Positions 9,174 to 17,620 of a DNA stretch of 64,000 bases are shown one piece after another; the first letter of the stretch is position 1; each line of letters starts with the position of its first letter. Where the stretch lies: NCBI RefSeq assembly GCF_947496995.1, contig NZ_CANMFD010000010.1, forward strand, positions 1-64,000. Reading direction: 5' to 3'. A model generated the notes under the pieces. It ran no database searches. It saw only the letters and a program-made list of their open reading frames with translations, and was not told the origin of the DNA. Source of the DNA: an uncultured Roseibium sp. Lineage in GTDB: Bacteria; Pseudomonadota; Alphaproteobacteria; Rhizobiales; Stappiaceae. The translations under genes and the position numbers were made by a program.

Positions 9174-9980
9174 CTACCCGTTCGAGGTCGCCTTGCTCTG
9201 TGCGGCGCCAACCTCCGCCACAATCAGTCTGATATCGGCCTGCTCCAGCATCTTGACCGCGCTGTCCGGAATTCCGTCATCGGTGATGATGGTGGAAATC
9301 CGTTCCAGCGGGCACAGGATCAGGCTCGAGCGCGCGCTGAATTTCGATGAATCCGCCAGAACCACCAGGTCGTCCGCCTGGCCGATCAATTTCTGTTCGG
9401 CCTGGATCAGCAGCGGATCGGCTTCCATCAGCCCCAGAGGCCCGAGCCCCTGGGCCCCCATGAAAACGCGCTTTGCATAGAAATTTCGCGTCACATCGTT
9501 TTCGAAGGGGCTCAGGATAATGTTCTGCTCGCGGTAGATGACCCCGCCCGACAGCATGATGGTGTTCTTGGAATTCTTCAGCAGATGCTCGGCGATCGGG
9601 AACGAATTGGTGAAGACCTGACAGCGCTTGGTCGCCAGAGGATGCACCATCTGAAAGGTTGTGGTGCCGCCGTTGATGATGATCGCATCGCCGTCTTCGC
9701 ACAACTCCACGGCCTTTTGCGCAATGGCCCGCTTCTGCGCAATATTGATGGATTCATTGACGCTGAACGGACGGCCGGCGAGGCCGACGAATTGCGGCGG
9801 ATGAATGGATTCCGCTCCACCACGCACACGCCGCAGCTTCTTTTGAACATGCAGCTGGGCAATGTCCCGGCGGATCGTCGCTTCGGAGGAATCCGTGAGC
9901 GCCACCAGTTCCTGAACTGTCACGACAGGACGGTCCTGGACAGCAGAAAGAATAATCCTGTGGCGTTCTTTTTCGTGCAT
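9174..9980 (-). CDS. rhaR: RhaR, DeoR-family repressor of the rhamnose locus
   Basis: A 268-residue DeoR-type regulator. The N-terminal winged helix-turn-helix reads VQELVALTDSSEATIRRDI, the canonical DeoR recognition helix, and the C-terminal sugar-phosphate sensor (DeoRC) domain contains IIINGGTTTFQM, TNSFPIAEHLL and VLADSSKFSARS. It heads the leftward rha operon and is divergent from rhaD. In R. leguminosarum the equivalent protein represses both arms; the shared intergenic region here holds two inverted 19-bp repeats that are good operator candidates. The inducer is probably a phosphorylated rhamnose catabolite (family knowledge, not visible here). Confidence 0.88.
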   Translation of the reverse strand: MHEKERHRIILSAVQDRPVVTVQELVALTDSSEATIRRDIAQLHVQKKLRRVRGGAESIHPPQFVGLAGRPFSVNESINIAQKRAIAQKAVELCEDGDAIIINGGTTTFQMVHPLATKRCQVFTNSFPIAEHLLKNSKNTIMLSGGVIYREQNIILSPFENDVTRNFYAKRVFMGAQGLGPLGLMEADPLLIQAEQKLIGQADDLVVLADSSKFSARSSLILCPLERISTIITDDGIPDSAVKMLEQADIRLIVAEVGAAQSKATSNG

Positions 9981-10025
9981 CTGGTCCTCCCGTTAGAGCA
10001 AACGTTTCCACCAACACCGGTCAAT

Positions 10026-10096
10026 GTCAATCACAAAAAATCATAAATCGTCATTTTGCAGCGCAATATGATTGATCTTGATTGTTTTTGATTGAC
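10026..10096. promoter_or_regulatory. Candidate RhaR operator pair between rhaR and rhaD
   Basis: Two 19-base elements in opposite orientation: 10026-10044 (GTCAATCACAAAAAATCAT) and 10078-10096, whose reverse complement is GTCAATCAAAAACAATCAA. They agree at 16 of 19 positions. They lie between the divergent rhaR and rhaD genes in an AT-rich stretch that must contain both promoters. A DeoR protein bound to both could repress the two arms, possibly by looping. Binding is inferred from position and symmetry only. Confidence 0.55.
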
Positions 10097-10165
10097 AACC
10101 AGACTCGATCAAGCGAGTTTCTGCTGAAACAGCCGCAAGCTGTCAGGCATTACTGGGAGGACATG

Positions 10166-12268
10166 ATGTTGAATTCTGCCGCCGGGTCCCGGCTGGAAAA
10201 CCTGTGGGACGGTCAAAAGGCTTCAACCATGAGCGAGCCCGAGCGCCTGCTCTACCGGTCCAACCTTCTCGGCTCCGACAAGCGCATCACCAACTACGGC
10301 GGCGGCAACACATCCGCCAAGGTCATGCAGAAGGACCCGCTGACCGGCGAAATGACCGAGGTGCTGTGGGTCAAGGGCTCGGGGGGCGATGTCGGCACAA
10401 TCAGGATGGATGGTTTCGCGACGCTCTACATGGACAAGCTTCGCACCTTGAAGTCTCTCTATCGCGGTCCGGAATTCGAAGACGAAATGGTCGGCTACCT
10501 GCCCCATTGCACCTTCAATCTCAATGCGCGCGCCGCCTCGATCGACACGCCGCTGCATGCCTATGTTCCCAGAAAACATGTCGACCACATGCACCCGGAT
10601 GCGATCATCGCCGTTGCGGCGGCAAGCGAGAGCGAGGCGATCACCCGGGAGATCTTCGGCACCGAGATCGGCTGGCTGCCCTGGCGCCGTCCGGGGTACG
10701 AACTCGGCCTTTGGCTTGAAAAGTTCTGTCTGGAAAACCCGCAGGCCAGGGGCGTCGTCCTGGAAAGTCACGGCCTCTTCACCTGGGCGGACGATGCCGA
10801 AACCTGTTATGCGACCACGCTTGATATCATCAACCGGGCGATTGCCTGGTTTGAGGAGAAGACCGCCGGCAAGGAGGCTTTCGGCGGCTCCAGGCATCGC
10901 GCCCTGCCGCCCGTCGAGCGCCGCGACGTTGCCGCCCGGCTGATGCCTGCCATCCGCGGCATGGTCAGCGGCAAACAGCACATGGTCGGTCATTTCGACG
11001 ACAGCGATGCGGTGCTGGAATATGTCTGTTCGGCGGACATGGAACCGCTTGCCGCCCTCGGCACAAGCTGCCCGGACCATTTCCTGCGCACCAAGATCCG
11101 TCCGCTCGTTGTCGATTTCGACCCGGTAAACCCCGATACGGATGCAACCCTTGCCGGGCTCGGCGAAGCGGTTGCTGCCTACCGCGAGGAGTATGCGGCC
11201 TATTACGAGCGCTGCAAACATGCCGACAGCCCGGCCCTGCGCGATCCCAATGCGGTTGTTTATCTCGTTCCCGGCGTCGGCATGATCACGTTTGCCAAGG
11301 ACAAGGCGACAGCGCGCATTTCCGCCGAGTTCTACACGAACGCCATCAACGTGATGCGCGGCGCCTCCGGCGTTTCGACCTATCGCGGCCTGCCGGAACA
11401 GGAGGCTTTCGATATCGAATACTGGCTCCTTGAAGAGGCCAAGCTGCAGCGCATGCCGAAGCCGAAAAGCCTTGCGGGGCGGGTGGCTCTGGTCACCGGC
11501 GGTGCCGGCGGCATCGGCTCGGCCACGGCGGAACGCTTCCTGCGCGAGGGCGCTTGTGTCGTTCTTGCCGATATCGATGCCGAGGCGCTCACAGCGGCGG
11601 CTGAAAACCTGGAGGGCCGCTTTTCGAAGGACGTCGTGCGCACCGTCACCATGGACGTGACCAGCGAGGACGCCGTTGCGGGCAGCTTTGCCCGCGCGGC
11701 CATGGAATTTGGCGGCATCGACATTCTGGTGTCCAATGCCGGGATCGCATCTTCCGCGCCGATCGAGGAAACCTCGCTGGAGCTCTGGAACAAGAACATG
11801 TCGATCCTGTCGACCGGTTACTTTCTGGTCTCACGCTCGGCTTTCCAGGTGATGAAACAGCAGGGCATCGGAGGTTCGATCATCTTCATCGGCTCCAAGA
11901 ACGGCCTTGCGGCTTCGCCGGGAGCGAGCGCCTATTGCACGGCCAAGGCGTCCGAGATTCACCTCGCCCGATGCCTCGCGCTCGAGGGCGCGCCGGACGG
12001 CATCCGCGTCAATGTGGTCAATCCGGACGCCGTGCTGCGCGGCTCGAAGATCTGGTCTGGCGACTGGCTGAAGGAACGCGCCGAAGCCTATGGCAAGGAT
12101 ACCTCCGAACTCGAGGAGCATTACCGCCAGCGCTCCCTGCTGAAGCGCTCCGTGCTGCCGGAAGATATCGCCGAAGCCAGCTATTTCTTCGCCTGCGAAG
12201 CGTCGTCGAAATCGACCGGCAATATCATCAATGTCGATGCCGGCAACGTGCAGTCCTTCACGCGCTAG
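10166..12268 (+). CDS. rhaD: RhaD, bifunctional rhamnulose-1-phosphate aldolase/lactaldehyde dehydrogenase
   Basis: A 700-residue fusion. Residues about 1-430 are a class II (zinc) aldolase/adducin domain with GGGNTSAK near the start, HVDHMHPDA supplying zinc-binding histidines, and a late ESHGLFTW histidine. Residues about 435-700 are a short-chain dehydrogenase with VTGGAGGIG, VSNAGIAS and YCTAK. The aldolase would cleave L-rhamnulose-1-phosphate to dihydroxyacetone phosphate and L-lactaldehyde, and the SDR half oxidise the lactaldehyde. I use the second of two adjacent ATG codons (10163, 10166) because GGGAGG ends 5 bases before it. Divergent from rhaR, as in rhizobia. Confidence 0.92.
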   Translation: MLNSAAGSRLENLWDGQKASTMSEPERLLYRSNLLGSDKRITNYGGGNTSAKVMQKDPLTGEMTEVLWVKGSGGDVGTIRMDGFATLYMDKLRTLKSLYRGPEFEDEMVGYLPHCTFNLNARAASIDTPLHAYVPRKHVDHMHPDAIIAVAAASESEAITREIFGTEIGWLPWRRPGYELGLWLEKFCLENPQARGVVLESHGLFTWADDAETCYATTLDIINRAIAWFEEKTAGKEAFGGSRHRALPPVERRDVAARLMPAIRGMVSGKQHMVGHFDDSDAVLEYVCSADMEPLAALGTSCPDHFLRTKIRPLVVDFDPVNPDTDATLAGLGEAVAAYREEYAAYYERCKHADSPALRDPNAVVYLVPGVGMITFAKDKATARISAEFYTNAINVMRGASGVSTYRGLPEQEAFDIEYWLLEEAKLQRMPKPKSLAGRVALVTGGAGGIGSATAERFLREGACVVLADIDAEALTAAAENLEGRFSKDVVRTVTMDVTSEDAVAGSFARAAMEFGGIDILVSNAGIASSAPIEETSLELWNKNMSILSTGYFLVSRSAFQVMKQQGIGGSIIFIGSKNGLAASPGASAYCTAKASEIHLARCLALEGAPDGIRVNVVNPDAVLRGSKIWSGDWLKERAEAYGKDTSELEEHYRQRSLLKRSVLPEDIAEASYFFACEASSKSTGNIINVDAGNVQSFTR

Positions 12269-12334
12269 AGCAAAACCTGGTCACACCGGACCACCCCGGT
12301 TCGGTGTGACCAGGTAGATTTGCTCGCCTTTTTT
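12268..12334 (+). terminator. Long hairpin with T-run between rhaD and rhaI
   Basis: A two-part inverted repeat: an inner perfect 13-bp stem (CCTGGTCACACCG at 12276-12288 with CGGTGTGACCAGG at 12302-12314) and an outer 7-bp pair (GAGCAAA at 12268-12274 with TTTGCTC at 12319-12325), followed by six T at 12329-12334. It starts at the last base of the rhaD stop codon. It has the form of an intrinsic terminator, yet rhaI follows 60 bases later on the same strand. Partial read-through or a separate rhaI promoter is therefore implied. Confidence 0.6.
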
Positions 12335-12394
12335 GCATGTGAGAGCACTTTCAAGCCTCACAGGATCTGAAGATATCCGGGAAAGGATTTTCTC

Positions 12395-13678
12395 ATGATG
12401 ATCGACACCTCTCTGATCGACGGCGACAACCGGACGCGGACCGGCAATCTCGAACGCGACTACGATGCGCTCGGCGAGCGGCTCGACCGTCAGGGAATTG
12501 CAATTGACGGGATCAAGCGGAAGGTCGCCGCCTATGGCGTTGCCGTTCCCTCGTGGGGTGTCGGCACCGGCGGCACGCGCTTCGCGCGTTTTCCGGGCAA
12601 AGGCGAACCCCGCAACATTTTCGACAAGCTTGAGGATTGCTCGGTCATTCAGCAATTGACCCGGGCAACCCCGAATGTGTCGCTGCACATTCCCTGGGAC
12701 AAGGCCGATCCGTCCGAACTCAAGGCGCGGGCAGACGCTCTCGGACTTGGCTTCGACGCCATGAACTCCAACACCTTTCAGGATCAGGACGGCCAGGCCA
12801 ATTCCTACAAGTTCGGCTCATTGTCCCACACCGACTCAGCCACCCGGCGGCAGGCCGTCGAACACAATCTGGAATGCATCGAGATCGGCCAGGCCCTTGG
12901 CTCCAAGGCCCTGACCGTCTGGATCGGCGACGGATCGAATTTCCCCGGCCAGAGCAATTTCACCCGCCAGTTCGAGCGGTATCTGGAGTCCGCAAAAGCC
13001 ATCTACGCGCAACTGCCGGAAGACTGGCGTCTCTTTACCGAGCACAAGATATACGAGCCGGCCTTTTATTCGACCGTCGTCCAGGACTGGGGCAGCAACT
13101 ACATGATCGCGCAGGAACTGGGACCGCAGGCCTATTGCCTCGTCGATCTCGGTCACCATGCGCCGAACGTCAATATCGAGATGATCGTCGCCCGGCTGAT
13201 CCAGTTCGGCAAGCTCGGTGGATTCCATTTCAACGACAGCAAGTACGGCGACGACGACCTGGACACGGGCTCGATCGATCCCTATCGCCTGTTTCTCGTC
13301 TTCAACGAACTGGTGGATGCGGAAACCCGCCAGGCACCGGACTTCGCTCCGGCACATATGCTAGACCAGTCGCACAATGTGACCGATCCGATCGAAAGCC
13401 TGATGGTCAGCGCCATGGAAGTCCAGCGCGCCTATGCCCAGGCGCTTCTGGTCGACAGGGCAGCGCTGGAGGGCTTTCAGCAGGACAATGACGCGTTGAT
13501 GGCGACGACGACATTGAAGACCGCTTTCCGCACTGATGTGGAGCCCATTCTGGCCATGGCCCGCTTGGACTCCGGCGGTGCCGTCGATCCCGTGGCGGCC
13601 TACCGGGCATCCGGGTATCGGCAGAAGGTGGCGGACATCCGCCCGGACGTCTCCGGTGCCGGAGGCGGGATCGTCTGA
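12395..13678 (+). CDS. rhaI: RhaI, L-rhamnose isomerase (Pseudomonas/rhizobial type)
   Basis: A 427-residue TIM-barrel sugar isomerase of the Pseudomonas stutzeri RhaI type, distinct from the E. coli RhaA sequence group. Visible metal-site segments are the Glu in RLFTEHKIYEPAFYST, CLVDLGHHAPNVNIE, and the FHFNDSKYGDDDL motif that carries the Asp ligands. It converts L-rhamnose to L-rhamnulose in the cytoplasm, ahead of RhaK and RhaD. Two consecutive ATG codons (12395, 12398) follow GGAAAGGA; I report the first. Downstream of rhaD, after a hairpin. Confidence 0.92.
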   Translation: MMIDTSLIDGDNRTRTGNLERDYDALGERLDRQGIAIDGIKRKVAAYGVAVPSWGVGTGGTRFARFPGKGEPRNIFDKLEDCSVIQQLTRATPNVSLHIPWDKADPSELKARADALGLGFDAMNSNTFQDQDGQANSYKFGSLSHTDSATRRQAVEHNLECIEIGQALGSKALTVWIGDGSNFPGQSNFTRQFERYLESAKAIYAQLPEDWRLFTEHKIYEPAFYSTVVQDWGSNYMIAQELGPQAYCLVDLGHHAPNVNIEMIVARLIQFGKLGGFHFNDSKYGDDDLDTGSIDPYRLFLVFNELVDAETRQAPDFAPAHMLDQSHNVTDPIESLMVSAMEVQRAYAQALLVDRAALEGFQQDNDALMATTTLKTAFRTDVEPILAMARLDSGGAVDPVAAYRASGYRQKVADIRPDVSGAGGGIV

Positions 13679-13807
13679 GGCTGGCGTCCTGTCTGTCTTG
13701 CCGATCATGAAAATGACGGCGGGGGCAATCATTCAACTGCACGGAGACACCGCCAAGAAACGGCCGGTCACTGACGGCGAAAACCCGTTCCGCCGTCGCT
13801 GGAAAGT

Positions 13808-14500
13808 TCAGTCTTCAAAATGTTCGGGATTGTCCGCGCGTATCCAGCTCAGAATGGTTCCGATCCGGCTCAGATGTACCGTCAGACATGCGCCTGCCCG
13901 CTCGCCGTCCCCCGCACGCAGGGCCTCGGTGATGCTGACGTGGTCGTCGAGAGCGGCCTGCGCACCGGAGGCGAGCGAGAGAAAGCGCACACGGTCCATA
14001 TGAGCCTTCTGCTCGCGGATCAGCGCCCAGACATATTCATGACCTGATATTTCGCAGATGCGCCGATGAAAATCGTCATCAAGTCTGTGAAACTTCTGAC
14101 GTTCATTCTCCGAGACGGCTGCCTGCTGTTCCTTGAGGAGCTCCTCCAGATCCTTGATGTCGTCCTGGGTCGCCATTTCCACGGCAGCCCTCAGACAGGC
14201 GATCTCGAGCGCCGTGCGAACGAACCTGGCCTTCAAAACGGCTGCTTCCGATATCTTGGTGATCACCGTGGCGCGCTGTGGCCGGATCAACAGAAAGCCG
14301 AGCTGCGACAACCGGTAGAACGCATCGCGCACCGGCTGGCGGGAGACCCCGAACGCCTTGGCGACCTCCACTTCCGACATGCGGGTTCCAGGGGCAAGTT
14401 CCAGGGAAAGAATCTGCTGATGCAACTCCTCGAAGACCGCATCGGCCACCGAAGGGATCTTTATCGGTTCCAGCGCCTTCAGGACGCTTGTTTCTACCAT
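13808..14500 (-). CDS. GntR/FadR-family regulator of the uronate operon
   Basis: A 230-residue GntR regulator of the FadR subfamily. The N-terminal winged helix contains MSEVEVAKAFGVSRQPVRDA; the C-terminal all-helical FCD ligand domain has FHRLDDDFHRRICEISGH, with the usual Asp/His metal-binding pattern. It is transcribed away from uxaC across a gap of about 90 bases. UxuR, ExuR and KdgR-like FadR regulators commonly control hexuronate genes from this position, so a uronate or KDG-type effector is likely (inference). No change in base composition compared with neighbours. Confidence 0.82.
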   Translation of the reverse strand: MVETSVLKALEPIKIPSVADAVFEELHQQILSLELAPGTRMSEVEVAKAFGVSRQPVRDAFYRLSQLGFLLIRPQRATVITKISEAAVLKARFVRTALEIACLRAAVEMATQDDIKDLEELLKEQQAAVSENERQKFHRLDDDFHRRICEISGHEYVWALIREQKAHMDRVRFLSLASGAQAALDDHVSITEALRAGDGERAGACLTVHLSRIGTILSWIRADNPEHFED

Positions 14501-14530
14501 CAGCTTTCTCTCCGTTGACTCGCCTACTCA

Positions 14531-14552
14531 ACTAGCATATCAGTTTACTAGT
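14531..14552. promoter_or_regulatory. Candidate GntR operator upstream of uxaC
   Basis: Inverted arms ACTAG (14531-14535) and CTAGT (14548-14552) in the short divergent gap between the GntR gene and uxaC. CTAG is rare in most GC-rich bacterial DNA, so two copies within 22 bases stand out. Assigned to the adjacent regulator by position only. Confidence 0.35.
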
Positions 14553-14591
14553 CGCAACAAAGGACGTAACGTAAGGTCCGCGGGGGTGAAA

Positions 14592-16034
14592 ATGACACTG
14601 GGAAAAACGCAGGCGCAGGGTGCCTCCAGGAACGGACTTGATCCGAATCGCCTGCTGCCAGCCGATCCCTCTTCGCGTACCCTGGCTCTGGACCTTTACA
14701 ATTCGGTGAAGGATCTGCCGATCGTCAGCCCGCACGGACATACCGATCCGCGCTGGTTCGCTGAAAACGAGGCGTTTCCGGACCCGGCGCAGCTGATCAT
14801 CGTCCCCGACCACTATGTCTTCCGCATGCTGTGCTCCCAGGGCATCGATCTTGGCGCCCTCGGCGTTCCGAGGGTTGACGGAGGCCGGACGGAAAGCGAC
14901 AGCCGCAAGATCTGGCGGCTCTTTGCAGAGAATTATCATCTCTTCCGGGCGACACCGTCGCGCATGTGGCTGGACCATTCCTTCCAGGAAGTCTTTGGTT
15001 GGACAAAGCGGATTTCGGCGGAAACCGCCGATGAATCCTACGACCACATCGCCGATTGCCTGACCCGTCCGGAATTCCGTCCGCGTGCGCTCTTCGAACG
15101 CTTCAACATCGAGGCGATCGCCACCACGGAATCGCCACTGGACGACCTGAAGTGGCACCGCCAGATCCGCGACAGCGGCTGGACCGGCCGCGTCGTGACC
15201 GCATACCGGCCGGACGCCGTGGTCGATCCCGAGTTCGAGGGCTTTCAGGGCAATATCGAAAAATTCGGTGAACTGACGGGAGAGAACGCCACCACCTGGC
15301 AGGGATATCTGAACGCTCACCGGTCGCGGCGCGCCTATTTCAAATCCTTCGGCGCCACCTCCTCCGATCATGGCCATCCGACCGCGCGTACGGAAAACCT
15401 GTCGGCCGTCCAGGCAGACGAGTTGTTCCAGAAAGCCCTGAAGGGAAGCTGCACGCCGCAGGAAGCCGATGCCTTCCGCGGCCACATGCTGACCGAGATG
15501 GCGCGCATGAGTCTGGAGGATGACCTCGTTCTGCAGATCCATCCGGGCAGCCATCGGAACCATTCGAAGGCGATCATGCAGACCTTCGGCCGGGACAAGG
15601 GCTTCGATATCCCGACACAGACCAATTACGTCGATGCGCTCAAGCCGCTTCTGGACGCGGTCGGCCTTGAAAAGAACCTCAGCGTCATTCTCTTCACGCT
15701 GGACGAAACTGCCTATGCACGGGAACTGGCGCCGCTGGCCGGTGTCTATCCCGTCCTGAAACTCGGTCCGGCCTGGTGGTTCTACGACAGTCCGGAAGGC
15801 ATGCGCCGGTTCCGCGAAACGACGACGGAAACGGCCGGCTTCTACAATACCGTCGGGTTCAACGACGACACACGGGCATTCTGCTCGATCCCCGCCCGCC
15901 ACGACGTGGCCCGCAGGGTCGACAGTGCATACCTCGCATCACTCGTTACATCCGGGAGGCTGGACGAGGACGAGGCTTTTGAGGTCGCTCTTGACCTCAC
16001 TTACAGGCTTGTGAAGCAAGCCTATCGGCTCTAA
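14592..16034 (+). CDS. uxaC: UxaC, uronate (glucuronate/galacturonate) isomerase
   Basis: A 480-residue amidohydrolase-superfamily isomerase. It converts D-glucuronate to D-fructuronate and D-galacturonate to D-tagaturonate. The signature metal-binding start is IVSPHGHTDPRWF near residue 45, with HYVFRMLCSQG and the late TVGFNDDTRAFCSIPARHD typical of UxaC. I start at ATG 14592; an in-frame GTG two codons earlier is possible, since GGGGGTG sits just upstream of both. First gene of the rightward uronate operon; the TRAP binding protein follows after 24 bases. Confidence 0.93.
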   Translation: MTLGKTQAQGASRNGLDPNRLLPADPSSRTLALDLYNSVKDLPIVSPHGHTDPRWFAENEAFPDPAQLIIVPDHYVFRMLCSQGIDLGALGVPRVDGGRTESDSRKIWRLFAENYHLFRATPSRMWLDHSFQEVFGWTKRISAETADESYDHIADCLTRPEFRPRALFERFNIEAIATTESPLDDLKWHRQIRDSGWTGRVVTAYRPDAVVDPEFEGFQGNIEKFGELTGENATTWQGYLNAHRSRRAYFKSFGATSSDHGHPTARTENLSAVQADELFQKALKGSCTPQEADAFRGHMLTEMARMSLEDDLVLQIHPGSHRNHSKAIMQTFGRDKGFDIPTQTNYVDALKPLLDAVGLEKNLSVILFTLDETAYARELAPLAGVYPVLKLGPAWWFYDSPEGMRRFRETTTETAGFYNTVGFNDDTRAFCSIPARHDVARRVDSAYLASLVTSGRLDEDEAFEVALDLTYRLVKQAYRL

Positions 16035-16058
16035 CGAGCAACTTCTGGGAGGAATATT

Positions 16059-17039
16059 ATGAAAGTATTGAAGTCATTGGCGGCAACTCTGTTGGCAACT
16101 GCTGCCTTCACAACCGCTGCGGTCGCCTGCGAAGTGACCCTCAAGTCTTCCGACACCCATCCGGACGGTTATCCGACGGTGGAAGCCGTGAAGGCAATGG
16201 GCAAGCTTCTTGAAGAGCGCACCGATGGCCGCATCTGCGTGGAAGTGTTCCATTCCGCTCAGCTCGGCGAAGAAAAGGACACCATCGAGCAGACGAAGTT
16301 CGGTGTCATCGATCTGAACCGCGTCTCCATGGGCCCGTTCAACAACCTGGTTGAAGAAACCAAGGTTGTTTCGCTGCCTTATGTCTTCAAGGGCGTCGAC
16401 CACATGCACCGCGTCATGGACGGCCCGGTCGGTGACGATATCCTGAAAGCCTTCGAACCGCATGGCTATGTCGGTCTGGCTTTTTATGACGGCGGTTCGC
16501 GCAGCTTTTACAACAAGGTTAAACCAATTAAATCGATTGAAGACCTTAGCGGCATGAAAGTTCGCGTGATGCAGTCCGACATTTTCGTCGACATGATGTC
16601 CGCACTCGGCGCCAACGCAACCCCGATGCCTTACGGTGAGGTTTATTCCTCCATCCAGACCGGCGTCATCGACGGTGCCGAGAACAACTGGCCGTCTTAC
16701 GAGTCCTCGGGGCACTATGAAGTCGCCGGCTACTACACCTTGGACGAACACCTGATCGTTCCGGAAATTCTGGTCATGTCCAAGGTCACCTGGGACAACC
16801 TGTCCGCTGAAGATCAGGCTGCTGTCCGCCAGGCTGCCAAGGACTCCGTCGCAGTCATGCGTGACCTGTGGCAGGCCCGCGAAAAGGCTTCCGAAGAAAA
16901 AGTCCGTGCGGCCGGTGTCGAGGTCATCACGGAAATCGACAAGGAGCCTTTCATGGCCGCTATGGACAGCGTCTATGAAAAGCACGTCACTTCCGACAAT
17001 CTGAAAGACCTGGTCGCTCGCATCCGCGCGACCGACTAA
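16059..17039 (+). CDS. TRAP transporter solute-binding protein (DctP family)
   Basis: A 326-residue periplasmic binding protein with a signal peptide (residues about 1-23, ending near AVACE). Family landmarks are SAQLGEEKDTIEQTKFG, the ligand-coordinating Arg region LSGMKVRVMQSDIFVDM, and GEVYSSIQTGVIDGAENN. Lying between uxaC and uxuAB/kdu genes it should bind a hexuronate or an unsaturated pectin monomer; DctP proteins for glucuronate and galacturonate are well known. Strong ribosome-binding site GGGAGGA. Codon usage is noticeably biased compared with neighbours, consistent with high expression (impression only). Confidence 0.88.
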   Translation: MKVLKSLAATLLATAAFTTAAVACEVTLKSSDTHPDGYPTVEAVKAMGKLLEERTDGRICVEVFHSAQLGEEKDTIEQTKFGVIDLNRVSMGPFNNLVEETKVVSLPYVFKGVDHMHRVMDGPVGDDILKAFEPHGYVGLAFYDGGSRSFYNKVKPIKSIEDLSGMKVRVMQSDIFVDMMSALGANATPMPYGEVYSSIQTGVIDGAENNWPSYESSGHYEVAGYYTLDEHLIVPEILVMSKVTWDNLSAEDQAAVRQAAKDSVAVMRDLWQAREKASEEKVRAAGVEVITEIDKEPFMAAMDSVYEKHVTSDNLKDLVARIRATD

Positions 17040-17050
17040 CCACACAAGGA

Positions 17051-17074
17051 CCTGCGGCCGCTTTTGGCCGCAGG
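17051..17074 (+). promoter_or_regulatory. Intergenic hairpin downstream of the TRAP binding-protein gene
   Basis: Perfect 9-bp stem CCTGCGGCC / GGCCGCAGG with a 6-base loop, 12 bases after the dctP-type stop and 21 bases before the dctQ-type start. No T-run follows it. Probably stabilises the upstream message or reduces read-through into the membrane-subunit genes (inference). Confidence 0.6.
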
Positions 17075-17094
17075 TCTGCCTTCAGGACATCGAC

Positions 17095-17619
17095 GTGCAA
17101 ACTCATCTGAAATTCGCCGCGCATTTCTTGCGCTTCGTCTCGACGGCCGCCCTGTGGCTGGCGGGAACCGGTCTCATTCTGATGACTGTCTTCATCACCG
17201 CTCAGGTCTTCATGCGCTATGTCATGAACGACAGCATCGTGTGGAGCGAACCGGCCGCCGTCATCCTGATGGGCTGGTTCATTTTCCTGGGCGCCGCTGT
17301 CGGCATCCGGGAGGGGTACCATCTCAGCTTCGATGTCCTGCTGTATTTCGTACCGCAGCAAACAAAGCTGATCCTTTTCAGCATTTCGGACGTGGTCGTC
17401 GCCGCTTTCGGCTTCGGCATGGCCTGGTACGGCTCCAAACTGGCCCTGTCGGCCTGGGACGTCGTGCTGCCGTCACTCGGGATATCCGGGGCTATCGATT
17501 TCCTGCCGCTCGTCGGCGGCGGATGCCTTGTTTTCCTGTTTTCAATTGAACGACTATTCCGCCGTGCGGCCGGCTTACCGACCGCCCGTTTCGGCGAAGA
17601 TCCTGTGGAAGAGATCTGA
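17095..17619 (+). CDS. TRAP transporter small permease (DctQ family)
   Basis: A 174-residue four-helix membrane protein, the small subunit of a TRAP uptake system. Conserved features are FMRYVMNDSIVWSEPAAVIL, the amphipathic helix-2 motif of DctQ, and FLGAAVGIREGYHLSFDVLL. GTG start at 17095, preceded at 7 bases by AGGA. The large permease gene starts one base after its stop codon. Confidence 0.87.
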   Translation: MQTHLKFAAHFLRFVSTAALWLAGTGLILMTVFITAQVFMRYVMNDSIVWSEPAAVILMGWFIFLGAAVGIREGYHLSFDVLLYFVPQQTKLILFSISDVVVAAFGFGMAWYGSKLALSAWDVVLPSLGISGAIDFLPLVGGGCLVFLFSIERLFRRAAGLPTARFGEDPVEEI

Positions 17620-17620
17620 T

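Noticed and set aside
10082..10165. Upstream ATG for rhaD at 10082
   Set aside because: It lies within the operator/promoter region, has no ribosome-binding site, and the extra 28 residues are not part of the aldolase family. GGGAGG supports 10166.
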